Origin: Methylosinus sporium | GTDB lineage: Bacteria; Pseudomonadota; Alphaproteobacteria; Rhizobiales; Beijerinckiaceae | Assembly: GCF_003113265.1 (NCBI RefSeq) | Contig: NZ_PUIV01000015.1 | Span: 1-64,000, forward strand | Direction of reading: 5' to 3' | DNA: 64,000 nucleotides | Shown: positions 26,112 through 34,042 of the stretch, piece by piece | How the letters are laid out: each line of letters starts with the position of its first letter | Position numbering within the stretch: the stretch's first letter is position 1 | Program-made: the position numbers and the translations under genes | The notes under the pieces: generated by a model | What the model saw: only the letters and a program-made list of their open reading frames with translations | Told to the model about the DNA's origin: nothing | The model's database searches: none

Positions 26112-26281
26112 GGCCCGCTCCAGGTGAAATAACGGATCAGACGTTACGGGAGACGACCGCAGGGGTCAAGGCGATTCCGCGGGCAGAGAGGCGATCGGCG
26201 CGCGCGCCGGTCCCCTCGAGCTTGGCCGGCGCGGCGAATTCGTGTACGCCTCCGTCGCCTCCCCACCAGAACGAGTCGAAG

Positions 26282-26800
26282 ATGAAGCGCTTTTTCGAAT
26301 CCTTCCTGTTTATGTCGCGCTGGCTGCTCGCGCCCTTCTTCGTCATGCTGGCGGTCGGGCTCTTGGAGCTGCTCTATAAAGCCGGCGTTCATCTCTTCGA
26401 GGCGACGGCGCATCTCGTCACCGCCACCGAATCCAATATGACGCTGCTGGTGCTCGATCTCATCGACATGACGCTCACCGGCGCGCTGGTGGTGACGGTC
26501 ATGCTGTCGGTCTATGAGAATTTCGTCTCCAAGGTCGATACGGACAGCCAGCCCGGCTGGCCGGACTGGATGGGCTCGATCGATTTCTCCGAGCTGAAGC
26601 TGAAGCTGCTCTCGACCATTGTCGCCATCTCGGCGATCAAGCTGCTCGAAGCCTTCATGGACGTGCCGCATATGAATGACCGAGATTTGTATTTCTATCT
26701 CGGCATTCATCTGACCTTCGTCGTCTCGACGCTGGCCTTCGCTCTGTCGGAGCGCCTCGCCGGCGGCCATGGGACCAATCACGGCGAGCAAGGGCATTGA
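26282..26800 (+). CDS. UPF0114 / YqhA-family membrane protein
   Basis: A 172-residue inner-membrane protein with about four hydrophobic segments (residues about 12-35, 50-75, 115-135 and 145-160). The family hallmark LLVLDLIDMTLTGALVVTVM and YENFVSK lie mid-protein, then the SSTIVAISAIKLLEAFM-like segment (here LLSTIVAISAIKLLEAFM). Function is unknown. ATG 26282 (MKRFFESFLF) is chosen; upstream codons to 26222 look non-coding. It ends 18 bp before a convergent PhnA-like gene. Confidence 0.82.
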   Translation: MKRFFESFLFMSRWLLAPFFVMLAVGLLELLYKAGVHLFEATAHLVTATESNMTLLVLDLIDMTLTGALVVTVMLSVYENFVSKVDTDSQPGWPDWMGSIDFSELKLKLLSTIVAISAIKLLEAFMDVPHMNDRDLYFYLGIHLTFVVSTLAFALSERLAGGHGTNHGEQGH

Positions 26801-26818
26801 GGGCGCGGTAGCGCCCGC

Positions 26819-27118
26819 TCAGCGTTTCTTCACGAATTCCGTGCGCAGCACCAATCCTTTGATGGTGTCGTGCCGGCAGTCGATTTCTTCCGGATCGTCG
26901 GTGAGGCGGATCGAGCGAATCACCGTGCCCTGCTTCAACGTCTGATTGGCGCCCTTCACCTTCAGATCCTTGATGAGGGTGACGGAGTCGCCGTCGGCGA
27001 GCGCATTGCCGGCCGAATCCTTCACGATTTTCGCCTGCGCCGCCGCCGCGGCGAGCTGCGACGCCGGGACCCATTCGCCGCTCGCTTCGTCATAGACATA
27101 GTCTTCGTCGTCGGCCAC
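26819..27118 (-). CDS. PhnA (YjdM)-like protein lacking the zinc ribbon
   Basis: A 99-residue protein whose residues about 30-99 match the PhnA/YjdM C-terminal domain: VKDSAGNALADGDSVTLIKD, then LKVKGANQTLKQGTVIRSIRL, and a VLRTEFVKKR end. The N-terminal zinc ribbon of typical members (two CxxC pairs) is replaced by an acidic segment (DDEDYVYDEASGEWVPASQ) without any cysteine, although its spacing still echoes the ribbon. Despite the name, the family is not needed for phosphonate use. Its role is unknown. Confidence 0.75.
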   Translation of the reverse strand: MADDEDYVYDEASGEWVPASQLAAAAAQAKIVKDSAGNALADGDSVTLIKDLKVKGANQTLKQGTVIRSIRLTDDPEEIDCRHDTIKGLVLRTEFVKKR

Positions 27119-27244
27119 GCGAACCTCTTTTCGATTGAACGCCGCGCGCGAGAGCCGCGCATCGGGATGCGCTCTCTTAGGCGACCGCGCCGTCCCGGCG
27201 CAAGGTGGAGCGGAGCGATGCGTTTCTCGAGGGGCGCGACGCTT

Positions 27245-27670
27245 CTAGAATCTGCGGCCGGGCGGCGCGAGCGCGCATTTCATCACGGCGATGACGCCGC
27301 CATCGTCATATTTCAGCGTGCCGGCGGCTGTGTCGAGCAGGTTGCGAATATGCTGGTCTCGGCATTTGCCGCTCGCGGCGACGCAGATTCGGTCCTGTCC
27401 GAAGCTCACCGCATCCTTGTCGACGCTGACCGCATAAGTGACTTTTTGCGTGTCGCTGGAGCCGCTCGCGCCGGAGACATAGCTATCGCCATCGCGATAT
27501 TCCTCGGCGACGCCATCCTCCCAAATGAGCTGCACGAAGCGCCGGCCGGTGTCGATGTCGATCGCGACCGTTCGACCGGTGCGCCCGCAATCGAGATGAA
27601 TTTCCGAGGCGAGGGCGTGCGGCGCGAGCAGCAGCGCTAGGGCCGCGAGGGCGTAGAGTCTGGCTTTCAT
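27245..27670 (-). CDS. Secreted protein of unknown function
   Basis: A 141-residue exported protein. The signal peptide covers about residues 1-21 (MKARLYALAALALLLAPHALA-S). The mature part has four cysteines (LDCGRTG, RICVAA, GKCRDQ, MKCALA), which may form two disulfides, and a FVQLIWEDGVAEEYRDGDSY segment. ATG 27670 is fixed by the signal peptide. It follows a 59-residue membrane protein by 35 bp on the same strand. I do not recognise the family. Confidence 0.65.
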   Translation of the reverse strand: MKARLYALAALALLLAPHALASEIHLDCGRTGRTVAIDIDTGRRFVQLIWEDGVAEEYRDGDSYVSGASGSSDTQKVTYAVSVDKDAVSFGQDRICVAASGKCRDQHIRNLLDTAAGTLKYDDGGVIAVMKCALAPPGRRF

Positions 27671-27705
27671 TCCATGTCCCGCAATGCGCGCGTGGCGCGG
27701 CCTCG

Positions 27706-27885
27706 TCAATTTCTCGGCAGAGAGGAGCGCATCTCGTCGCAGGCGCGCAATTGCGCCTCGGTCGCGGACCAATAGGAGATTTCGCAAAGGGCCTGATAGC
27801 GGCTGGCGACGAAGATGGACCACAGAAAATAGCCGAAGCCGGCGACGCCCAGCGCGAGCAGCATGTTGCGACTGAAAGCGTTCAT
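27706..27885 (-). CDS. Short single-span membrane protein
   Basis: A 59-residue frame with an N-terminal membrane span (MLLALGVAGFGYFLWSIFVA, about residues 8-27) and a soluble tail holding two cysteines (ALCEISYWSATE and LRACDEM). Start ATG 27885, stop TGA 27708-27706. Codon use is like the neighbours, and the hydrophobic pattern makes chance unlikely. It may be co-transcribed with the secreted protein that follows. Function is unknown. Confidence 0.55.
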   Translation of the reverse strand: MNAFSRNMLLALGVAGFGYFLWSIFVASRYQALCEISYWSATEAQLRACDEMRSSLPRN

Positions 27886-28084
27886 GATCGCCCTTCCGCG
27901 CCGATCCGGCGTGACGTCCCCGCCGCGTCATCCTGGCGCTTGCGCAGGACCGGGTCAAGCGCGTTCCCGCCCGCGCCGGAGCTCCGAGCAGGCATGTTTT
28001 CCAGCGTCAGGGCGGCGCTCGTCGACGCCGTGGTCAAAATCGCTGAATGAGCTATATTGCCGGCATCTTTCAAAGCAGGCCGCC

Positions 28085-28381
28085 ATGAAACCCTATATCG
28101 CTATCGTCCATCAGGAAGAGGGCAGCGCCTATGGCGTGAGCTTTCCAGACGCGCCCGGCTGCTTTTCGGCGGCCGACGAACTCGACGATCTCTTCGCCAT
28201 GGCCACCGAGGCGCTGGAGCTATGGGCGGAGGGAATGCGCGAGGATGGCGCGCCGATCCCCGAGCCGCGCGAATTGTCGAAATTGAGAGACGATCCAGAA
28301 TGGGCGGAGAGCTTCGAAGGAGCCGCCTTCATCATCGCGATCGAAGCCCCTTGGGACAGGCTCTCGCGCGCGGCGGAATAG
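28085..28381 (+). CDS. HicB-like antitoxin
   Basis: A 98-residue HicB-fold protein: the partial RNase H-like start IAIVHQEEGSAYGVSFPDAPGCFSAADELDDLFAMATEALELW is represented by YGVSFPDAPGCFSAADEL and the AMATEALELWAE helix. It neutralises the HicA mRNA interferase. The C-terminal about 45 residues (EPRELSKLRDDPEWAES, FIIAIEAPWDRL) do not show a clear helix-turn-helix or ribbon DNA-binding domain. It abuts hicA tail to tail with no base between the stop codons, so the two cannot share a normal operon. A TATATT stretch near 28052 may be its -10 region. Confidence 0.85.
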   Translation: MKPYIAIVHQEEGSAYGVSFPDAPGCFSAADELDDLFAMATEALELWAEGMREDGAPIPEPRELSKLRDDPEWAESFEGAAFIIAIEAPWDRLSRAAE

Positions 28382-28576
28382 TCAGTCCTTCGGCCAGCCT
28401 GCCTGACGATAAATGTCGGCGGCGGTCTTCGGCGGAATATTCTTCTTCGGATGAGCGACGGTGATGCGCCCGACCTTGGTCGGATGCTTGTATTGCCGAT
28501 GCGAGCCTTTGGAGCGAACGAGCGCCCAGCCTTCGCGTTCCAGACGTCGGATGATCTCGCGGCTGTCGGTGAGCAT
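28382..28576 (-). CDS. HicA-like mRNA interferase toxin
   Basis: A 64-residue HicA toxin with a double-stranded RNA-binding-like fold. H26 in GSHRQY is the catalytic histidine of the family, followed by HPTK and ITVAHPKKNIPP. HicA cleaves mRNA in a ribosome-independent way. It is encoded opposite hicB and read from its own upstream region (28577-28766), which is relatively AT-rich. Normal hicAB loci are co-directional with hicA first; this one is convergent. Confidence 0.88.
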   Translation of the reverse strand: MLTDSREIIRRLEREGWALVRSKGSHRQYKHPTKVGRITVAHPKKNIPPKTAADIYRQAGWPKD

Positions 28577-28766
28577 GATCGTCTTCGAAGAAAAATCGAT
28601 GGCGATCTATTGATGACATTGGAACGAATAGCGCAAGCAGTCTTGTTATGTCTGTTTACGTCTGTGCATAAGTTCCTATCGGCGCCCCGCCGCAGGCACT
28701 GCCGAGCAGCGAGATCAAATGGAGCGGGGCGGCCGCAGGGAGGAGACGGCCGCCCCGGCCGGACGC

Positions 28767-30284
28767 TCAGAAGAAGCCGAGCTTGTCCGGGCTATAGCTG
28801 ACCAGCAGATTCTTCGTCTGCTGGTAGTGATCGAGCATCATGCGATGATTCTCGCGGCCGATGCCGGACTGCTTGTAGCCGCCGAAGGCCGCATGGGCCG
28901 GATAGGCGTGATAGCAATTGGTCCATACGCGTCCCGCCTGCACGGCGCGGCCGACGCGATAGGCGCGGTTGACGTCGCGCGTCCACACGCCGGCGCCGAG
29001 GCCGAAGATCGTGTCATTGGCGATCGCCACCGCTTCTTCGTCGGTGTCGAACACCGTCACCGAGACGACGGGTCCGAAGATCTCCTCCTGGAACACGCGC
29101 ATCTTATTGTTGCCGGCGAGCACTGTGGGCTTCACATAATAGCCGCCGGAAAGATCGCCGCCGAGTTCGGCGCGGCCCCCGCCGATCAATATGTCCGCGC
29201 CTTCCTTCTGGCCGATGTCGATATAGCCGAGGATTTTCTCCATCTGCTCCTTGGAGGCTTGCGCGCCGATCATCGTCTTGGCGTCGAGCGGATCGCCCTG
29301 CACGATGGCGCCGACGCGCTTCACCGCCTTCTCGATGAATTTGTCATAGATGCTCCGCTGCACCAGGGCGCGGCTGGGGCAGGTGCATACTTCGCCCTGA
29401 TTGAGCGCGAACATGGCGAAGCCTTCGAGCGCCTTGTCGAGAAAAGCGTCGTCCTCCGCCGCCACATCGGCGAAGAAAACATTGGGCGATTTGCCGCCGA
29501 GCTCCAATGTCGCGGGGATGAGATTGCGTGCGGCATATTCGCCGATCAGCCGTCCCGTGCTGGTCTCGCCGGTGAAGGCGATCTTGGCGATGCGCGGCGA
29601 GGAGGCGAGCGGCTTGCCGGCCTCGAGGCCGAAGCCGTTGACGATATTGACGACGCCCGCCGGCAGAAGATCGCCGACGATCTCCGCCCATACGAGTATC
29701 GAGGCGGGCGTCTGCTCGGCCGGCTTCAGCACCACGCAATTGCCGGCGGCGAGCGCCGGGGCCAGCTTCCACGCCGCCATCAGCAAGGGAAAATTCCACG
29801 GAATGATCTGCCCGACGACGCCGAGCGGCTCGTGGAAATGATAGGCGACCGTGTCGTGGTCGAGCTCCGATATGCCGCCTTCCTGCGCGCGGATCGCGGA
29901 GGCGAAATAGCGGAAATGATCGATGGCGAGCGGAACGTCCGCCGCGGTCGTCTCGCGGATCGGCTTGCCATTGTCCCAGCTCTCGGCTTCCGCCAGCGCC
30001 GCGAGATTTTGCTCCATGCGATCGGCGACCGCGTTGAGAATGCGCGCGCGTTCGCCGACGCTGGTTCTGCCCCAGGCGTCCTTGGCGGCATGGGCGGCGT
30101 CGAGCGCGATTTCTATGTCGGTCTCGTCGGAGCGCGGAACCTCGCAGAGAATCTGTCCGTTGACCGGCGTCACATTCTCGAAATAGCGGCCGGCGCGCGG
30201 AGCGACCCAGCGGCCGCCGATGAAGTTCTCATAGCGCGCCTTGAATTTAGGCGTAGCGGAGCGGAGGAATTCGGGCCTCGTCAT
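28767..30284 (-). CDS. NAD-dependent aldehyde dehydrogenase (AldB/ExaC type)
   Basis: Oxidises short-chain aldehydes such as acetaldehyde to acids. The 505-residue protein has the catalytic C300 and E261 ([12 protein letters not shown]), with [11 protein letters not shown] around the cysteine, the form found in AldB/ExaC/AcoD enzymes. [13 protein letters not shown] is the NAD-binding segment. ATG 30284 follows AAGGGGAAA. It lies downstream of an AcoR-like regulator on the same strand; a TGTCGCA-N4-TGCGACA palindrome stands between them and is the likely operator. The physiological substrate could be acetaldehyde or an aldehyde from one- or two-carbon metabolism. Confidence 0.92.
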   Translation of the reverse strand: MTRPEFLRSATPKFKARYENFIGGRWVAPRAGRYFENVTPVNGQILCEVPRSDETDIEIALDAAHAAKDAWGRTSVGERARILNAVADRMEQNLAALAEAESWDNGKPIRETTAADVPLAIDHFRYFASAIRAQEGGISELDHDTVAYHFHEPLGVVGQIIPWNFPLLMAAWKLAPALAAGNCVVLKPAEQTPASILVWAEIVGDLLPAGVVNIVNGFGLEAGKPLASSPRIAKIAFTGETSTGRLIGEYAARNLIPATLELGGKSPNVFFADVAAEDDAFLDKALEGFAMFALNQGEVCTCPSRALVQRSIYDKFIEKAVKRVGAIVQGDPLDAKTMIGAQASKEQMEKILGYIDIGQKEGADILIGGGRAELGGDLSGGYYVKPTVLAGNNKMRVFQEEIFGPVVSVTVFDTDEEAVAIANDTIFGLGAGVWTRDVNRAYRVGRAVQAGRVWTNCYHAYPAHAAFGGYKQSGIGRENHRMMLDHYQQTKNLLVSYSPDKLGFF

Positions 30285-30389
30285 GACGTTTCCCCTTGAC
30301 TGTTTCACGCGCCTTTGCGGCGTCGGGGGAAATCATCCGCCCGCGCGGCCGGCTGCGCCAGAGGGGGAAACGCAGGAATGGCCTCGAGG

Positions 30390-30407
30390 TGTCGCAGATT
30401 TGCGACA
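30390..30407. promoter_or_regulatory. Candidate operator TGTCGCA-N4-TGCGACA
   Basis: A perfect 7-bp inverted repeat TGTCGCA-GATT-TGCGACA lies between the regulator and the aldehyde dehydrogenase, about 105 bp upstream of the latter. A further half site TGCGACA occurs at 30431-30437 in the last codons of the regulator. The form fits a Fis-type HTH dimer site. Confidence 0.6.
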
Positions 30408-30420
30408 GTCGGGACGGAAT

Positions 30421-31398
30421 CTAATGTCCCTGCGACAATCCGAGCCGGCCGAGCTTGCGATGCAGCGTGGCGCGGCTGACGCCGAGCAGGCGCGCGGCGG
30501 CGGTGACATTGCCATTGGCGCGGGCGAGGGCGCGGCGAATGGCGCCGCGCTCGGCGTCTTCCAGCTCGGCGTTTTGCAGCGCGGCCTCCGCCTCGCCGCC
30601 GCCGGCCAGAAGATCGGCGGCGGGAAGCTGCGAGGCTATGCGCGCGTCGGTGACGCCGAGCTCGAGCCGCGCCGCGCGCGTCGCGCCGATGACGAGATCG
30701 TGCCGATCGACGGCGAGCAAGGCCGCGCCGCGCTCGGAGGGCGCCGTCAATATGCGCGCGCCGGCGAAGGCCTCGCGGAAATGCGCGGCCTCGATCGCCC
30801 GCGCGGCCTCCGCGACAGCGACGGCGACCAGCGCGACCACGCCGCCGGGGAGAGATTCGCGGCTGCTGGAGACGTCGAGGGCGGCGGCGAGGCGCCCCTC
30901 ATGATCGTAGATCGGCGCCGCGGCGCAGCTCAGCCCCGTGTTGCGCGTGTGGAAATGCTGATCGCGATGAATGGTCAGCGCGCGGCCTTCGGCGAGGCAG
31001 GCGCCGATCGCGTTGGTGCCCTCGCGCGCCTCGCTCCAGACGGCGCCCGGACGTAGGCCGCGCGCGTCGAAATCCGGCGCATCCGACTCGGCGCTGCGTC
31101 GCTCGAGCGGCACGCCCTCGATATTGCTGAGCAATGTGCAGCAGCCGAGCTCGGCGACAGCCGCGAACAGGCGGTCGAGCGGCTTGCGCGCCGCGCGCAG
31201 CAGCGGCGCGAGCCGCTCCCGCGCGTCCTGGAGCGCCGCCGCTTCGATCAAATCCGGCGCGCGGCGCGCATCCGGGTCGAGCCCATGCAGCGTGACGCAG
31301 CGCCGCCATGAAGCGGCGACCGCCGAGGCCGCGGGCGCCGCATCGTCATCGATGACCGAGCGGACCCGGTCGATATGGCTCACCTCGCGCCGTTCCAT
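30421..31398 (-). CDS. AcoR-like regulator with GAF and Fis HTH domains but no AAA+ domain
   Basis: A 325-residue protein with a GAF-type sensor (about residues 60-200; SWRRC start, LLSNIEGVPLERR, EAREGTNAIGACLAEG and a CAAAPIYDHEGRLAAALDVS core) as in AcoR, followed directly by a second weak sensor stretch and a Fis-type HTH at the end (RALARANGNVTAAARLLGVSRATLHRKL in pieces: NGNVTAAARLLGVSRATLHR). The sigma-54 AAA+ module (GAFTGA, Walker A) is absent. ATG 31398 with GGGAG is chosen. It precedes the aldehyde dehydrogenase and presumably controls it. Confidence 0.82.
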   Translation of the reverse strand: MERREVSHIDRVRSVIDDDAAPAASAVAASWRRCVTLHGLDPDARRAPDLIEAAALQDARERLAPLLRAARKPLDRLFAAVAELGCCTLLSNIEGVPLERRSAESDAPDFDARGLRPGAVWSEAREGTNAIGACLAEGRALTIHRDQHFHTRNTGLSCAAAPIYDHEGRLAAALDVSSSRESLPGGVVALVAVAVAEAARAIEAAHFREAFAGARILTAPSERGAALLAVDRHDLVIGATRAARLELGVTDARIASQLPAADLLAGGGEAEAALQNAELEDAERGAIRRALARANGNVTAAARLLGVSRATLHRKLGRLGLSQGH

Positions 31399-31924
31399 TC
31401 CAGGCTCTCCCATGGGAGGACGGGTCAGCATAGCGCGGCGCGCGGATGCTTTCACCTCCCTTGCGTCCGCTCGGTGCCCTGCGCGAATGCAGCTTTCGAC
31501 CGACAAGCGTGTCCAGCCGAAGTGGATACCGGTTCGGCGTTGGAAACGCGTCAAAACAAAGGACTAGAGTCTAGTAGGCGAGGCGCGAACCGTGACCGCC
31601 GCGACGCGGCGCGGTTTGTCGCGCCCATGGTCATTATGCGTAGGGTTTACCGAAATGTTTACTATATTGATGCGTAATTCCCTTCCGTAGCCGGTGAAGT
31701 TCACGTCAGTCGAACGAAAAGATTCGACGTGTCGAGTGCGCAAATACTCTAGCTGTAGTTACGTAGAGCGGACAAAAAACCGCCAAATTGTAACTTCAGT
31801 TTCTCGAACGTTCGGGGGGCTGAGAGTTGATCCTCGTTCTGGGCGCGGGTGGCGTAGTCGATCGGCTTCACATGAAGCTCAACGACAGTGTGCGTAACGG
31901 AAGTGTTTCCGAAAGTGGGGGTGG
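31399..31924. other. 526-bp gene-free stretch with lower GC
   Basis: No convincing gene. The part 31640-31830 is clearly more AT-rich than the surroundings. Visible elements are ACTAGA-G-TCTAGT (31563-31575), GTCGAA-N8-TTCGAC (31709-31714 and 31723-31728), a GTTTAC repeat before TATATT near 31650, and several ATGCGTA copies. These could be promoters and operators for the DUF2778 gene; no specific regulator can be named. Confidence 0.5.
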
Positions 31925-32926
31925 ATGCGTAAGAATCCCGGTGAACGATCCTTGCTCAATTCATTGTCGCGCCGTGAAATATCTCGCCGCCTTCTGATCT
32001 CGACTCTGTTCGTCGCAGGCACCCTCACAGTGGGCGGTTTCGCGGGTCTCGCCATGCGTAGCGCGGAAGAGACGGCCGCGCCATCGGCTGCCGCGTTCGA
32101 GATCGACTCCCCCGCCGACACGACGGCCTCGATCGAGGCGCCGTCCTTCTCCATTCCCTTCGGCGTGCTGGTCGGCGATCTGCGCTCGCATGTCGCGCCC
32201 AAGACGGTGGTCGCCGCGCTGGAGACGCCCCATTCTTCGCCGTCGCCTTTGGCCGCGACGCCGGCTCCGCCCGCCGCGCAGCGGATCGCGGAGGAGGAGG
32301 CGGACAGCGCGCCGCTTCCGCCGCCGCGTCCTTCCGAATTCGGCCTGCGCGTGCATATGCCCATCATCCGCAGCGCGCGAAAGACGGCCTCCGCGCCGGC
32401 GCCGGAAGAGGATAGCCGCTCCTTTTTCGAGAAGGTCTTCGGCCCCTTGCAGCCGACCGGCAAGGCGCTCGCCTATGCGGCGCCGGAGACGGGGCTGTTC
32501 GACGGCCTCCGCAATGTGACGCGCGGCAATCCGACGGCGGCCTATGACAATCAGACGGCCGTCTACGACATCAGCGGACATACGGTTTATCTGCCGGACG
32601 GCACGCGTCTCGAGGCGCATTCGGGCCTCGGCGACAAATTCGACGATCCGCGTTTCGCACATGTGCGGATGCGTGGCGTCACGCCGCCGCATACTTACGA
32701 TCTCACCTTCCGCGAGCGCCCGTTTCATGGCGTGCGCGCGATCAGGCTGACGCCGATCGGTGGCGAGGGCGCCATCTTCGGCCGCGCCGGCCTGCTCGCG
32801 CATACCTACATGCTCGGTCCGCGCGGCGATTCCAACGGCTGTGTGTCGTTCAAGAATTACGCCGCCTTCCTGCGCGCCTTCGAGCGCGGCGAGATCAAGC
32901 GCCTCGTCGTCGTCGGCAAGCTGTGA
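31925..32926 (+). CDS. DUF2778 / Tlde1-type L,D-transpeptidase-like protein
   Basis: A 333-residue exported or membrane-anchored protein. An N-terminal anchor (about residues 20-45, RRLLISTLFVAGTLTVGGFAGLA in short form LLISTLFVAGTLTVGGF) is followed by a Pro/Ala-rich linker and a C-terminal DUF2778 domain (about 205-333). The catalytic motif is RGDSNGCVSF near residue 300, with a preceding His in LLAHTYMLG. Relatives act on peptidoglycan as L,D-carboxypeptidases/exchange enzymes, including Tlde1 effectors. No type VI secretion gene or immunity protein is nearby, so a housekeeping role is more likely. Confidence 0.82.
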   Translation: MRKNPGERSLLNSLSRREISRRLLISTLFVAGTLTVGGFAGLAMRSAEETAAPSAAAFEIDSPADTTASIEAPSFSIPFGVLVGDLRSHVAPKTVVAALETPHSSPSPLAATPAPPAAQRIAEEEADSAPLPPPRPSEFGLRVHMPIIRSARKTASAPAPEEDSRSFFEKVFGPLQPTGKALAYAAPETGLFDGLRNVTRGNPTAAYDNQTAVYDISGHTVYLPDGTRLEAHSGLGDKFDDPRFAHVRMRGVTPPHTYDLTFRERPFHGVRAIRLTPIGGEGAIFGRAGLLAHTYMLGPRGDSNGCVSFKNYAAFLRAFERGEIKRLVVVGKL

Positions 32927-32998
32927 GCGTTCCCGCTCGAAGCAGTCGTTCCCGAGAAAGCAGCGGCCCTTTCCTCCTGATGCGGAGGGGCTGCAACC

Positions 32999-33053
32999 CT
33001 CCCCCTCATGCCGAGGAGGTCGCGCAGCGGCCGTCTCGAAGCACGAGGGGGAG
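32999..33053. repeat. REP-like palindromic intergenic repeat
   Basis: Arms CTCCCCCTCATGC and GCACGAGGGGGAG pair with one mismatch around GAGGAGGTCGCGCAGCGG and CCGTCTCGAA. From memory, palindromes of this general form (CTCAT..GAGGAGG..GCGCAGCGGCCGTCTCGAA) are common between rhizobial genes. It lies between two convergent genes. Confidence 0.55.
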
Positions 33054-33066
33054 CTTCCAGTGGGCC

Positions 33067-33088
33067 GCATGTGAAATTTCCCACATGC
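33067..33088. terminator. Hairpin between convergent genes
   Basis: Arms GCATGTG and CACATGC pair perfectly around AAATTTCC and are followed by TTTAG. The position between the DUF2778 gene and the convergent TPR protein fits a terminator. Confidence 0.45.
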
Positions 33089-33139
33089 TTTAGAGACGCG
33101 GCCCGCTCGCCGCTCCTCGGCATCGATCGTTTTCGCTTT

Positions 33140-33955
33140 TCACAATCCCTTCGGCTCGTCGAATGCCGGTAGCTTGCGGCAGCCGAGCGCGCCATATTCC
33201 TCGACGCGCTTGCGCGCTCCCGGCGTGCCGCGCCGCGGCGGATCGAGCGCGATCCAGGAAAACAGCGTGAAGGCCGCGTCGCAGGGCTTGCCCACGGCGA
33301 CATAGGCGTTGGCGAGATCGACGAACACGCGCTCATGCACTTTGGCGCGATCGTGGAACAATTCGATCGTCGTCTTATATTCGCCGATCGCGGCGTCATA
33401 GCGTTTGGCGGCGAACAGCGCCCTCGCGCGCAGATAATGAAAATCCGCATAGATCGGCTGTTCGGAGATCAGCGCGTCGGCGATCTTCAACGCGGTGTCG
33501 GCGTCGCCGATGCGCAGGAACAATTCGCCGGCGCGGCCTTTCTCCATGGCGCTGTCCGGGCAGGCCGCGGCAAAGCCGCCAAAGCTTCGCGCCGCGACGC
33601 GCTCCTCTCCTTCGGCGATCAGCGCCTCGGCGAGAGCCGTGATCGCGCGCTTGTCGCAGGGCTCGCGCAGCAGCTTGGCGAGCTGCGTCGAGATTTTCGG
33701 AGAGGCGACCAGCCGCGCGCGCAGCGGCTCCATCTCCAGCCGGGCGTAGACGGGCGCAAATTCGTCGGCCGGGGTCGGCGCGCCGACGGCGTTCGCGGCC
33801 GTATAGGCCTCGCGGCGCAAAAAATCGCCGAACTCGGGCGCGACGACGACAGCGAGGCCGAGAGCCCCGGCGACCGCCGCGACCACGCCGATCCAGAGTC
33901 GGCTCTTTTCCGGCGAAGGCGGCGGGGCGATGCGGTCCCCGCGATCGATCTCCAT
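33140..33955 (-). CDS. Membrane-anchored protein with TPR-like repeats
   Basis: A 271-residue protein. A cytoplasmic N-terminus is followed by one membrane span (about residues 20-42, LWIGVVAAVAGALGLAVVV). The C-terminal part has helical repeats of TPR type, for example AGELFLRIGDADTALKIAD, YLRARALFAAKRYDAAIGEY and FVDLANAYVAVGKPCDAAF. It may be a protein-binding scaffold in the periplasm. ATG 33955 is chosen over TTG 33985. No specific partner is evident; it follows addA by 87 bp going away from it on the same strand. Confidence 0.6.
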   Translation of the reverse strand: MEIDRGDRIAPPPSPEKSRLWIGVVAAVAGALGLAVVVAPEFGDFLRREAYTAANAVGAPTPADEFAPVYARLEMEPLRARLVASPKISTQLAKLLREPCDKRAITALAEALIAEGEERVAARSFGGFAAACPDSAMEKGRAGELFLRIGDADTALKIADALISEQPIYADFHYLRARALFAAKRYDAAIGEYKTTIELFHDRAKVHERVFVDLANAYVAVGKPCDAAFTLFSWIALDPPRRGTPGARKRVEEYGALGCRKLPAFDEPKGL

Positions 33956-34042
33956 GGTCAGATCCCAAAATGTGCGCGTCGACAATAATGACGAAAACTA
34001 GACGAAGATCGCGGCGAAAGCGCGTCCGGCGTTTCCCTCGTC

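Noticed and set aside
31694-31897. A 67-codon frame in the AT-richer gap before the DUF2778 gene
   Set aside because: No ribosome site, mixed composition unlike a protein, and no recognisable feature.
31925-32926. Type VI secretion effector (Tlde1) with immunity gene
   Set aside because: The domain matches, but no secretion gene, adaptor or immunity protein is adjacent, so a housekeeping envelope role is preferred.
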